Assembly: GCF_014839805.1 (NCBI RefSeq)
Contig: NC_051119.1
Span: 1,490,743 to 1,554,742 of the forward strand
DNA from: Manduca sexta
Taxonomy: Eukaryota > Arthropoda > Insecta > Lepidoptera > Sphingidae
Direction of reading: 5' to 3'
Length of the DNA stretch: 64,000 nt
A program made the translations under genes and the position numbers. This document shows, one piece after another, positions 22,226 through 32,164 of this stretch. Positions within the stretch are counted from its first letter, which is position 1; each line of letters opens with the position of its first letter. Under the pieces are notes generated by a model, which saw only the letters and a program-made list of their open reading frames with translations, searched no databases and was not told where the DNA came from.

Positions 22226-23050
22226 ATGGACACGCAAAATTCTACGTCTTGCACCAGCTGCGGGGAAGTGAAATCAAAAATACAAGAGCTGGAACTCCGG
22301 CTGGCACATCTCGAAAACGTTATTTCTCAGCAACAACACACCATAAACAGCCTCACCAAAACACCTCATTCTCACATACATCTTAAGTCGGATGAAAATT
22401 ACACTAATTATACTTCTGCCCCCCCCCCCCACATCCAGCCATACAACACTTGCCGAACTGCTGGCCGATCCGTTCGGTGAACGGTTCGACCAGCACAACA
22501 CATCTCCCCTCCCGTCACACACTGATGGGACGGTGACTCCATGGCAGCACGGTAGACACATCAATGCTGAAATCGCCACGTGCAGTACATCGACACACTC
22601 CGCTTTGTCGCACTCTGCTGCGGCAGGGAGTGACATCGGTGGTGACACCACTGGCACTGGGGGGAACAACTGCACCCAGAACAATAATAACCATATAAAC
22701 ATCAACCCTTGTCCCACCCCAACCAACCAACAACCACCAACCGATCAAGTAACAACACCGCTTCAACCAAACGCAGAAACACCTACATCGGGTTCATCTA
22801 TCACACAGTGCGTTCTGTGTGGCCGGACATTAAAACACTTTAATGTAGCTGAACACTATCGCACCTGGCACAAAAGCGTACCATATAAGCGCACGCGCGG
22901 CCCAATCGCCCCAGGACAGAAACAATACAGCTTCACCTCCCCCAGATTTCAAAACTTCAAAATACATGCCCCCGGGAGTTACGCTGGCCCCTGGACATTT
23001 TTCTTGTCACCGAGGGTGCAAACAGAACATTTTACGAATACGATCAATGA
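22226..23050 (+). pseudogene. LINE copy 1 ORF3: zinc-finger/coiled-coil accessory protein, frameshifted
   Basis: The ATG at 22226 starts a protein with CTSCGEVK, then a leucine-rich coiled coil (QELELRLAHLENVISQQQ, about residues 20-40). A Thr/Pro/Asn-rich middle follows, then a C2H2-like finger CVLCGRTLKHFNVAEHYRTW with its final His, and a basic KRTRGPIAPGQ stretch. A frameshift occurs at a run of C residues (22418-22431). A second shift, from about 8 extra bases near 22950-22966, separates the finger from the conserved C-terminus that ends at TGA 23048-23050. Over those last 28 codons copy 1 and copy 2 differ in 14 codons, 11 of them synonymous, so the frame was under selection. I know no standard LINE protein with this make-up; its function is unknown. 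Finger plus coiled coil suggests nucleic-acid binding and self-association (inference). Confidence 0.75.
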
Positions 23051-23413
23051 TCACACACATACCATCACTCGCGTGCGGTCCAGCCAGCATGTAATCTCTC
23101 TCCCAATGAACTTAATATCATCTTTGATGTTTTATACTATTGTAAATAATTAAAATACCTTGACATTGAAAAATACCTACTGCCAATGATTACACAAAAA
23201 AAAAGGAAAAAAATAACAATTTCTTAATAATATCAATCATAATAACAATAAATGAACTCCTTTAATAATCTTCTAGATGAACAACGAATGCCATCGTTTC
23301 GTTACGCCATATATGACTTTTTCTAGTTAATTTTGTTACTTTACTTTAATTGTCTGCATAATATACTATTGGGGAAAAAATGTATAAAAATGTTATCGTG
23401 TAGTGCATAATAG

Positions 23414-23456
23414 GGTGGAACGTGCCCGCGACTATACATCGCGTGCACGTTCCACC
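23414..23456. repeat. Hairpin A (first copy)
   Basis: GGTGGAACGTGC (23414-23425) pairs perfectly with GCACGTTCCACC (23445-23456). Confidence 0.8.
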
Positions 23457-23655
23457 TCGAACTAAGATTTGGAGTTAATTTTGTAAGTGTAATCTATGAC
23501 TTTATACTATTTTAATTTCCTAACTCAAAAGCGTTAAAACCAATTATAATTCCATTAATACGAATGCTGGCATATTGCTTTGTCACATAACTGTACACAG
23601 ATGCCACATCTGTATAAAGAAATTATTGTATTTTACTAGTTGATTCTAAGTGAAA

Positions 23656-23697
23656 ACGAAGCGTGCTCTCGAAAATTCCGACGCGACCATGCTTCAT
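23656..23697. repeat. Hairpin B (first copy)
   Basis: ACGAAGCGTG and CATGCTTCAT pair at 8 of 10 positions. A related copy is at 24240-24284. Confidence 0.55.
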
Positions 23698-23923
23698 CTT
23701 AATCAAGTAATCAGTATGACTTTATACTATTTTAATTTTCTAACTCAAAAGCGGTAAAACCAATTATTATTCCATTAATACGAGACACAACACGAACAAC
23801 GAATGCTGGCACATTATTTTGTCACATAATTTTAATTTTTGAATTGATTCTAGTTAATTTAGCTTCTTTCTTTACTTTATAATATACTATAGGGGGGAAA
23901 TGTTATTGTGTAATGCACAATAA

Positions 23924-23966
23924 GGTGGAGCGTGCTCGTGACTATACTTCGCGTGCACGTTCCCCC
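23924..23966. repeat. Hairpin A (second copy)
   Basis: GGTGGAGCGTGC pairs with GCACGTTCCCCC at 10 of 12 positions, 510 bp after the first copy. Confidence 0.65.
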
Positions 23967-24239
23967 TTAAACTCAAATGTATGCAGAACACTATCTGTAA
24001 TGGCTCCCTAACCAGTATATTTAATTTGTATTTTGTAGTTTTTTTTTTGAGCTAATTTTATATAAGCGTAATCTATGACTTTATACTATTTTAATTTCCT
24101 AACTCAAAGCGGCAAAACCAATTAATATTCCATTAATACGAATGCTGGCATATTACTTTGTCACATAACTGTACATAGGTGCTATATCTCTATAAAGAAA
24201 TTATTGCATTTTGTAGATTTCTAGCTGATTGAAGGAAAA

Positions 24240-24284
24240 ACGAAGCGTGCTCTCGAAAAGAATCCCGACGCGACCATGCTTCGT
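24240..24284. repeat. Hairpin B (second copy)
   Basis: ACGAAGCGTG and CATGCTTCGT pair at 9 of 10 positions, 584 bp after the first copy. Confidence 0.6.
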
Positions 24285-24523
24285 CTTAATCGTCTGATCT
24301 ATGTTAATTTAACTCGTTATAACCCTGTAATATCCACAAATATCTTTTCTATTATCTTTAGCTAATAATCATTACCTAGTGGAAAAAAAAAATTGTGCAT
24401 AAACTCATTCATTGATTGATTGATTGATTAATTACTCCAAACCAAACAAAACAAAAACCAAACTGAATTACTATATAATTAAAAGCAGAATAAAATTCAT
24501 CAATCAATCACTTTATTCACTGA

Positions 24524-24583
24524 CACATCGGCGATCACTCTGAGCGATAACACACTAACTCGCTCTGAGTGGTCGCCGATGTG
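24524..24583. repeat. Hairpin C, 23-bp arms
   Basis: Arms at 24524-24546 and 24561-24583 pair at 21 of 23 positions around a 14-base loop. The arm starts CACATCGGCGATCACTC. Confidence 0.85.
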
Positions 24584-24667
24584 CAGTCCTTATCCTTATC
24601 CTTTCTTTCCCAATTCCTCCTTCCTTACCCTCCCTTCCCATTCCCCTCCTAAACTCCCTTGGCCCCT

Positions 24668-24728
24668 GCAGTCGTTAAGCCGGGAGGAACCAGTATACCG
24701 TTCGCAGGTTCCTCCCGGTGTTGACTGC
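24668..24728. repeat. Hairpin D, close to the element 3' end
   Basis: The inner stem CCGGGAGGAACC (24680-24691) pairs perfectly with GGTTCCTCCCGG (24707-24718). The outer stem GCAGTC pairs with GACTGC (24723-24728). It lies 28 bp before the A-rich tail ends; a 3' structure can be a recognition site for the element's reverse transcriptase (inference). Confidence 0.8.
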
Positions 24729-24756
24729 GGGATCAGCCGCTTAAAAAAACAAAAAA

Positions 24757-24771
24757 CCTAACCTTACTAGG
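24757..24771 (+). repeat. Target-site duplication, right, of LINE copy 1
   Basis: CCTAACCTTACTAGG, matching 8649-8663, with the rare CTAGG variant. It directly follows the A-rich tail. Confidence 0.8.
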
Positions 24772-27138
24772 AGACATTATGTTCGAACCTAACCTTACTC
24801 GGAGACATTATGTTCGAACCTAACATTACTCGGAGACATTATGTTTAAACCTAACCTTACTCAGAGACATTATGTTCAAACCTAACCTTACTCGGAGACA
24901 TGTTTAAACCTAACATTACTCGGAGACATTATGTTTCAACCTAACCTTACTCGGAGACATTATGTTTAAACCTAACCTTACTCAGAGACATTATGTTCAA
25001 ACCTAACCTTACTCGGAGACATGTTTAAACCTAACATTACTCGGAGACATTATGTTTCAACCTAACCTTACTCGGAGACATTATGTTCAAACCTAACCTT
25101 ACTCGGAGACATTATGTTCGAACCTAACCTTACTCGGAGACATTATGTTCGAACCTAACATTACTCGGAGACATTATGTTCAAACCTAACCTTACTCGGC
25201 GACATTATGTTCAAACCTAACCTTACTCGGAGACATGTTTAAACCTAACATTACTCGGAGACATTATGTTTCAACCTAACCTTACTCGGAGACATTATGT
25301 TCAAACCTAACCTTACTCGGAGACATTATGTTCAAACCTAACTTTACTCGGAGACATTATGTTCAAACCTAACCTTACTCGGCACATTATGTTCAAACCT
25401 AACCTTACTCGGAGACATGTTTAAACCTAACCTTACTCGAAGACATTATGTTCAAACCTAACCTTACTCGACGACATTGTATTTAAACCTAAATTTACTC
25501 GGCGACATTCCTGGACTTACTCGGAGACATTATGTTCGAACCTAACCTTACTCAGAGACATTATGTTCAAATCTAACCTTACTCGGCACATTATGTTCAA
25601 ACCTAACCTTACTCGGCGACATTATGTTCAAACCTAACCTTACTCGGAGACATTATGTTCAAACCTAACCTTACTCGACGACATTATGTTTAAACCTAAA
25701 CTTACTCCGCGACATTCCTAACCTTACTCGGAGACATTATGTTCAAACCTAACCTTACTCGGAGACATTATGTTCAAACCTAACCTTACACGACGACATT
25801 ATGTTTAAACCTAAACTTACTCCGCGACATTCCTAACCTTACTCGGAGACATTATGTTCAAACCTAACCTTACTCGGAGACATTATGTTCAAACCTAACC
25901 TTACTCGGAGACATTATGTTTCAACCTAACCTTACTCGGAGACATTATGTTCAAACCTAACCTTACTCGGAGACATTATGTTCAAACCTAACCTTACTCG
26001 ACGACATTATGTTTAAACCTAAACTTACTCCGCGACATTCCTAACCTTACTCGGAGACATTATGTTCGAACCTAACCTTACTCGGAGACATTATGTTCGA
26101 ACCTAACATTACTCGGAGACATTATGTTCGAACCTAACCTTACTCGGAGACATTATGTTCAAACCTAACCTTACTAGGAGACATTATGTTCGAACCTAAC
26201 CTTACTCGGAGACATTATGTTCAAACCTAACCTTACACGACGACATTATGTTTAAACCTAAACTTACTCCGCGAAATTCCTAACCTTACTCGGAGACATT
26301 ATGTTCAAACCTAACCTTACTCGGAGACATTATGTTTAAACCTAACCTTACTCGGAGACATTATGTTTCAACCTAACCTTACTCGGAGACATTATGTTCA
26401 AACCTAACCTTACTCGGCACATTATGTTCAAACCTAACCTTACTCGGAGACATGTTTAAACCTAACCTTACTCGAAGACATTATGTTCAAACCTAACCTT
26501 ACTCGACGACATTGTATTTAAACCTAAATTTACTCGGCGACATTCCTGGACTTACTCGGAGACATTATGTTCTAACCTAACCTTACTAGGAAACATTATG
26601 TTCGAACCTAACCTTACTCAGAGACATTATGTTCAAATCTAACCTTACTCGGCACATTATGTTCAAACCTAAACTTACTCGGCGACATTATGTTCAAACC
26701 TAACCTTACTCGGAGACATTATGTTCAAACCTAACCTTACTCGACGACATTATGTTTAAACCTAAACTTACTCCGCGACATTCCTAACCTTACTCGGAGA
26801 CATTATGTTCAAACCTAACCTTACTCAGAGACATTATGTTCAAACCTAACCTTACTCAGAGATATTATGTTCAAACCTAACCTTACTCGGAGACATTATG
26901 TTCAAACCTAAACTTACTCGGCGACATTATATTCAAACCTAACCTTACTCGGCGACATTATGTTCGAACCTAACCTTACTCGGAGACATTATGTTCAAAC
27001 CTAACCTTACTCGGAGACATATGTTCAAACCTAACCTTACTCGGCACATTATGTTCAAACCTAACCTTACTCGGAGACATTATGTTCAAACCTAACCTTA
27101 CACGGAGACATTTTGTTCGAACCTAACCTTACTCGGCG
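24757..27138 (+). repeat. 31-bp satellite, array 2 (main array)
   Basis: About 77 monomers in the same orientation as array 1. The array has higher-order structure: a shortened monomer containing ACTCCGCGACATTCC recurs at about 25706, 25821, 26029, 26268 and 26772, and a block with GGAGACATGTTTAAACC followed by a TTTCAACC monomer recurs near 24895, 25018 and 25230. Confidence 0.95.
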
Positions 27139-27164
27139 TTGTATTTACAGTAGTATAAAACATC

Positions 27165-27498
27165 TAATAATAAAAATAAAAATAAATAAAATACTTTATT
27201 TATCACGTAGGCGAACAAAGTTGCACTTATGATACGTCAAAACAAAGAATAAGAAGAATTATTATTTCTAAACAACTATTAAAATCACTTATATAACTAT
27301 GGAGATTTTAAATTAGGGATAAAGTTTATACAAAAGACTAGGTACAAACCGAAGTAACCAGCTCGGGCTGGCAAGTAGGGGGAAATAGAAGGGTAACGCG
27401 TCGCGATCCTCACCGGTGAGGACATGAGCCCTAGCCTAGCTAACCTACCAGCCTTTCACTAGCTACCTAAGTGATGACTACACGAAGATCGATTGGGA
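27165..27498. mobile_element. 334-bp insertion inside LINE copy 2 (SINE-like)
   Basis: It splits the copy-2 sequence equal to 23112-23123 of copy 1. One end is an AATAATAAAAATAAAAATAA-type A-rich tail (plus strand, left), next to CTTTATTTATCACGTAGGCG. The other end is more GC-rich. It has no ORF. No clear target duplication was found. Confidence 0.5.
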
Positions 27499-27567
27499 TT
27501 CAGTTCATTAGGAGAGAGATTACATGCCGGCTGGCTGGTCCGCACGCGAGTGATAGTGTGTGTGCGA

Positions 27568-27870
27568 TCATTGATCGCATTCATAAAATGCTCTGTTCGC
27601 GCCCTCTGTGACGAGGAAGATATCCTGGGGCCAACGCAGCTCCCGAGGGCATGTTTTTTGGAACCTGGGGAAGGTGAAGCAGTATTGTGTCTGTCCTGGC
27701 GCTATCGGACCACGTGTGCGCTTATATGGCACACTTTTGTGCCAGGTGCGATAGTGCCTCTCAGGATGTATGTGTGAGTGAGGTGTGCTGGTGAGGTTGT
27801 TTATGGTGTGTTGTTGTTGAGAAATAACATTTTTGAGATGTGCCAGTCGAAGTTCTAACTCGTAGTAACT
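27568..27870 (-). pseudogene. LINE copy 2 ORF3 remnant
   Basis: Encodes ELELRLAHLKNVISQQQHT, then jumps by an internal deletion to HYRTWHKSVPYKRTRG and runs in one frame to the same TGA as copy 1, through a TCPRELRWPQDIFLVTEG-type C-terminus. The deletion removes the CxxC half of the finger and the whole middle. The N-terminal CxxC is also gone. Confidence 0.8.
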
Positions 27871-27930
27871 CGTTCTAACATGTTGGGTAGATGTATAGGT
27901 TTGAGAAAGTTTAAGAAAGTTTAGTGATGT

Positions 27931-27964
27931 TAATGAGAGTCTAAAGCGGGTATGTGCGTATATA
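27931..27964 (-). promoter_or_regulatory. Possible ORF3 core promoter, copy 2
   Basis: On the minus strand TATATA (27964-27959) is followed by TCATTA (27936-27931), about 28 bp from element start to element start. This mirrors the copy 1 arrangement at 22142-22176. Confidence 0.4.
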
Positions 27965-28435
27965 GGGGGGAAGGGGGTGCTTGTAGTGGTCACAATGTGG
28001 GGTTATGATGAGCGATTGTTATGGTGTGTGACACGCGTTGTGTTGTTAGAGTGATGTTGAGGTTGCAGAAATGAGTAAGTACGAACGTTGACTAAGTGGT
28101 TTTGTATGTGACTAGGAGTGCGTATGCGTGTATGTGAAGCAAGCATGCAAAATAGTAAAGTGTGTACATGAGTATATTATGTAGATATGTAGCAACCGTT
28201 TTGAGTGATGGTATAAGCGTAGTATATTGCCACAAATATGGAGTGTTGCGCGTTATATGAATCAGTGTCATTACCATTCACCTATGTGCGTTACATAAGT
28301 AAGCCAGCATGTTTACATATGTATACGATGTCTGCTACACGCCACAGCGTCGTTGCTAGTTATTATATATGTGTATTATATGTTGTTATATTCTTTCAGT
28401 TGCGACACTATGGCGTGCAGCAGTTGGTCAAGTGA

Positions 28436-29771
28436 TTAGATACATTTCTTATTATCAATTAAACTAACTATGTTATACGGTTCGAAATCACAGTGGTGGC
28501 AGATTTCTTCATGTGGCTGTCTGGCTTGGGTGAAGCGGAGGCATTCCTCGAGCAGGTGTTTGAATGTTTGCACGGTGTCAGGACTGCAGGGGCACTTGTC
28601 GGTCGCAGATATCTTGAAGCGATGTAGGTACTGCAAGCAGTACCCATGCCCGGTGAGTACCTGCGTCCAGGCAAAGTCGATCTCTATGGCTTCTTGAAGT
28701 TTCTGGATAACGTCTTTATTGGGCAGGACGTTCCGCGTGTGTTGCCCCTGATGTTCAGTTGTATATGCCGTATTACTTTCAAGTATGCTTTGATTTCTTG
28801 TTATGTGTTTGACGAAACTGATAGGAAAGTAATTGTACTCCTGCACTCGGTGTGAGTGAGCAGCGGCTTTAGCGGCAGTGTCCGCCTCTTCGTTGCCCAC
28901 AATGCCGACGTGTGCTTTACCCAGGCGATGTTGATATTATGACCGGATTCATTTATTTGGTTGATGATCTTATGTATTTGGATTACCTGTGGGTTGGTAC
29001 TACTCGGGTTTTCAATTTCTCTAGCGGCACTCATTGAGTCTGTGTAGATGATGGTGTTTTGTAGCTTTTCCCCATGGTCCAGTCACAGGCTTTTCTTATT
29101 GCGAGAAGTTCGGCCTGGAAGACCGAACAGCTGCTGTGTAGTTTGTAAATGCGTACGGTTCTGGTGTCTCCATTGGAGTGGTGGGCGACAAAGGCTGCAC
29201 CTACATGTCCGTCGATTTTGCTACCGTCAGTGTAAATTTTCGTGGTGGTGTAATGATCGCCGAGTGCAGAGGTAATTTCTTGTGTGGGAGCTGTAAGGAT
29301 CTTCATGTTTATTCTCGCTGAGGGGTGCAGCAGTGAATGCGGTGGTGCTGGCTTCTCAAGGATTATGTCATCAGGTAAATGCACCGTGGTCGATGTGAGT
29401 TTGGTCTGTTCAGTCATGGCCACTTCCATGATTTTGGCGTGCAGTGGAGTGAAGTCAGTCAATGCAATGGAAGCGGTACCGGACACAGTGCGGAAACCTC
29501 GTATAGCCTTAATTGCGAATCCGCGTTGGAAGGATTTGAGCTTTTGTTTGACGTGCTTATATTTGATGGCTGACTGCCACATGCCAGCAGCGTACGTAAT
29601 GATCGGCTGTATTACATGTAAATATATGATTCTTACATTATCGGAGTGGATTCCCCATGTGGGTCTGATATTTTTGCATAGGCAGTTGTATATTTTGTAT
29701 GCTTTGCTGATAATATGATGTATGTGTTTGATGAAACTCAGATTCTTATCGAATATGCATCCTAGCAATTT
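28436..29771 (-). pseudogene. LINE copy 2 ORF2 remnant: RT thumb, RNase H, C-terminus
   Basis: The frame from about 29771 to 29031 covers NLSFIKHIHHIISKAYKIYN through YTDGSKIDGH and ACDWTMGK; a frameshift leads to MSAAREIENPSS, and another to GNEEADTAAKAAAHSHR and the C-terminal LTGHGYCLQYLHRF and CPCSPDTVQTFKH...EEC motifs. The stop follows DNKKCI, about 10 residues beyond the stop in copy 1. Palm and endonuclease are missing through 5' truncation. Confidence 0.85.
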
Positions 29772-29838
29772 ACTCGGCGATATTATGTTCAAACTTAACC
29801 TTACTCGGAGACATTATGTTCAAACCTAACCTAACTTG
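29772..29838 (+). repeat. 31-bp satellite, array 3 (two monomers)
   Basis: Two satellite monomers, one with TATTATG and AAACTTAACC variants, directly follow LINE copy 2 and then give way to unrelated DNA. They are the right flank of the array interrupted by copy 2. Confidence 0.9.
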
Positions 29839-31893
29839 GTGGGATGAGTAGTTTTGATCTATAGTCGTTACAAGGATCAGAAGTTTTATGGATGTTTGAA
29901 AATTAGACCACTGTGGTACATAACGGCTACGACAACGAATTACTGAAAAGGAGTCCCAATGTTGGAAGGCTAGGTGGGAGTGTATCATCTGTAGTATTTT
30001 TTCCGCTGGTTTACTTATGACAAAATAAATCTTAACAAGTTCGAGTAATATTTTGAAAGAGATCAGTTATTTTTATGTTTGGCTCTTCTCTAAACACTTA
30101 TAATAAAATATTTTCTTCTATAATGAATATTATTGTCAATTTTAAGCTAATTACAAAATTATGACTCCAAACACACACACATCATGTAAGCCACAATTCT
30201 TTTGTGTGTCGATAAAGAGACCCCTTATACAACATTTGAAACACTAGTAAAAAGAGCATTACACTGAAATAGGATGTAAAACAAAACACACATAAAAAAT
30301 TAATTAACTTTAATAAATTCACATTAAATTAACATTGCTTTCTACAAGGCACGCTCGGGACGGCACACATTACACTGAACTATACTAATATATACATTAT
30401 AACAACTTTGTCGGTCTAAAGCTGGTCTGAAGTCATCACAACCGCTCTCCATTTGTCTTCGCGAGAAATAACACAAATTACTATATGAAACGTCACACTT
30501 CTTATACCACAATTACTTTTGTCTGATTTATTGTAATTATAGGCGTGTGGTGCCTTCAGACCTGAGAAATATTACGGATTATCTTACAAGATTGTGTACA
30601 GCGCCACTAGTGGACGAATATGGTACTACTACAAGGTTCTTTTACGATGAAAAGCATAGAAAACACGTGCTGTTTATTATTTATTGAAAGCATATCTCAT
30701 GCCCATATTGGTCTGTCGAAAAAATTATTAATAAAAATAGAATAATACATTTTTAATTATAGCTCCACTATTGGGCAAAGCTCTTTAAGATCTTGTTCAG
30801 TATGCTGGCCGCTTTTGGAAAGAGTTCACATACCTTCCGATTTTAAACTCATGTATGCAGGTTTCTTTATATTTTCCTTATTTGTACTTTTATCATTTTA
30901 AAATTTATTACAACCGAAACCATGCTCTGATCATTATGTGAAATAAGCACACTTTTGTGCTATTTACTAGCATGTGTATTCTAGGCTTGTACTAGCGTTT
31001 GCATCTAACGAAGTTTATATTTTTGTTATGTCGCGTAATAATTAGCCGATATGCAACTATTTACTGTTGTTTTAAGCGTAGGTACAGAAGAAATACATTG
31101 AATAATAATAACTACTCGAACAAAGACTTAATAGAAACTATAGTTTTTACTACACAAGGGAAAAATGGAAATTAAATATATTGAAAAGGCTTTTCTTATT
31201 TATAAAATCAGCAAAAGCTAGGATTATTCAAAGGCACTATAATACATTCTTTGATACAAATTATAATGTTTAATTTTATTGTCTTAAAATATTTATAATT
31301 ACTATAAAACTTCTCACATAGTTGGTTAAAAATCACCATCGATTCGAATAATTCGGTTCCATTTTCTATAGACTATAATCTATTCACGATCGGATTGCAG
31401 AATATTTATGGCGTAGAATAGAAGCCATAGTGTCATATCAAACCATAGATTAAAAAATCTTAGTAATTCAATTCGATATTTATTTGGGTAAAAAAGTATA
31501 CTCAAGTAAAAAATAGCTACAAATATTATATAAGATTCTTGGGAAGGAGAACACTAATGTGAATTATAAAAAATATCATCACATTTTTTTATGTTGGTCA
31601 TACAGTATGTAATCATTTTAATTTTAAATGATACACTATAGTAGATAGTTTCATGAGAATAGAAATCACAGGTTATCCATAAACATTTGGAATTGTACAA
31701 TACCTTAGGAAGACAAGAATAGTTGATAATACGCGTCGGTCAAAATAGTCTAAGCAGATTTTTGCCGTGTAGAAATTTAATTGTTTTTCATTTACATTAA
31801 TGAACATGGACGCACATATACAGATGCTTTATCAACTTTCATAACATTGAATTTCTCCGCAAAAAATTCTCAACATTCCGCGATACCTTACCT
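29839..31893. other. Non-coding, AT-rich; SINE remnant inside
   Basis: No gene is supported. A decayed minus-strand SINE lies at 30757-30880. The right end is downstream of the LHFPL stop codon on the minus strand and may include its 3' untranslated region. Confidence 0.4.
30757..30880 (-). repeat. tRNA-derived SINE remnant
   Basis: Contains CCACTATTGGGCAAAGCTC, AAAGAGTTCACATACCTTCC and ATGTATGCAGGTTTC, in the same order as the minus-strand SINE at 52780-53095. The tRNA-like head is missing. Confidence 0.5.
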
Positions 31894-32042
31894 TCATTTT
31901 CAATAAACGATCTCAACCCCTTTTTTGATCTATCTAAATATGAACCAATCAGAGCACTGTATTTTGACACTTACAAATGACTTACTTTGATTGGTTCAAT
32001 ATCAGAATCAGATTAAAGATTGAGATAGTTTATTGAAAATGA
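31894..32042. mobile_element. MITE-like element with ~58-bp terminal inverted repeats
   Basis: TCATTTTCAATAAAC...GAACCAATCA at 31894-31951 is repeated inverted as TGATTGGTTC...TTTATTGAAAATGA at 31988-32041, with several mismatches and small gaps. Only about 36 bp separate the arms and there is no coding capacity, as in a miniature inverted-repeat element or a foldback. Confidence 0.65.
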
Positions 32043-32161
32043 CGGTTAGTGATCTGGTTTCGAGAAGGTGTCGTTGGTTTATTCTGGGAATCATATTGAA
32101 GATTGAGACTCCTTCATTGAAAATGTCGGTTAGTGGTCTCATTTGGTGGAGAAGTCGCTGG
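32017..32161. repeat. 83-bp tandem duplication downstream of LHFPL
   Basis: AGATTGAGATAGTTTATTGA at 32017 and AGATTGAGACTCCTTCATTG at 32100 start two diverged copies that both continue with AAAATG(A/T)CGGTTAGTG. The first copy overlaps the right arm of the inverted-repeat element. Minus-strand AATAAA occurs near 32028 and 32078. Confidence 0.7.
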
Positions 32162-32164
32162 TGC

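Larger units (their letters stand above)
8664..24756 (+). mobile_element. Apparently complete non-LTR retrotransposon, copy 1, interrupted by an R1-clade element
   Basis: The element runs from its 5' end next to satellite array 1 to an A-rich tail (TTAAAAAAACAAAAAA) abutting array 2, with a 15-bp target duplication. In order it has a GC-rich leader, 102-bp tandem monomers, an AT-rich leader, ORF1 with zinc knuckles, ORF2 with endonuclease, reverse transcriptase, RNase H and a C-terminal Cys-rich motif, a third ORF, and a 1.7-kb 3' region with hairpins. Without the nested 6.25-kb R1 insertion it is about 9.8 kb, long for a LINE. The RNase H after the reverse transcriptase points to the I/LOA/R1 supergroup; I cannot settle the clade. 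Several stops and frameshifts make it inactive. Alternative: the 3' 1.7 kb could belong to a separate insertion, because copy 2 lacks it. Confidence 0.8.
23051..24756 (+). other. 3' region of LINE copy 1
   Basis: Non-coding. It contains two diverged copies of a ~0.5-kb unit, each with the phrase CTTTATACTATTTTAATTT and a pair of stem-loops, then GATTGATTGATTG/CAATCAATCA inverted motifs, a pyrimidine-rich tract (24584-24660) and two strong hairpins before the A-rich tail. Copy 2 stops at the equivalent of about 23147, so membership of this region in the element is likely but not proven. Confidence 0.6.
27139..29771 (-). mobile_element. Same LINE family, copy 2, 5' truncated, inverted
   Basis: The minus strand matches copy 1 from within the reverse transcriptase thumb (AAATTGCTAGGA, equal to about 20347 of copy 1) through RNase H, ORF2 end, spacer, ORF3 and the phrase GATGTTTTATACTA, then stops. 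Satellite flanks both ends, and ACTCGGCG (27131-27138 and 29772-29779) looks like a short target duplication. The 5' truncation is normal for reverse transcription that stops early. It lacks the 1.6-kb 3' region of copy 1 and carries a 334-bp insertion. Confidence 0.85.

Noticed and set aside
24524..24728. Helitron 3' end, suggested by hairpins close to a boundary
   Set aside because: A Helitron would end in CTRR soon after a hairpin and make no target duplication. Here an A-rich tail and a 15-bp duplication fit a LINE.
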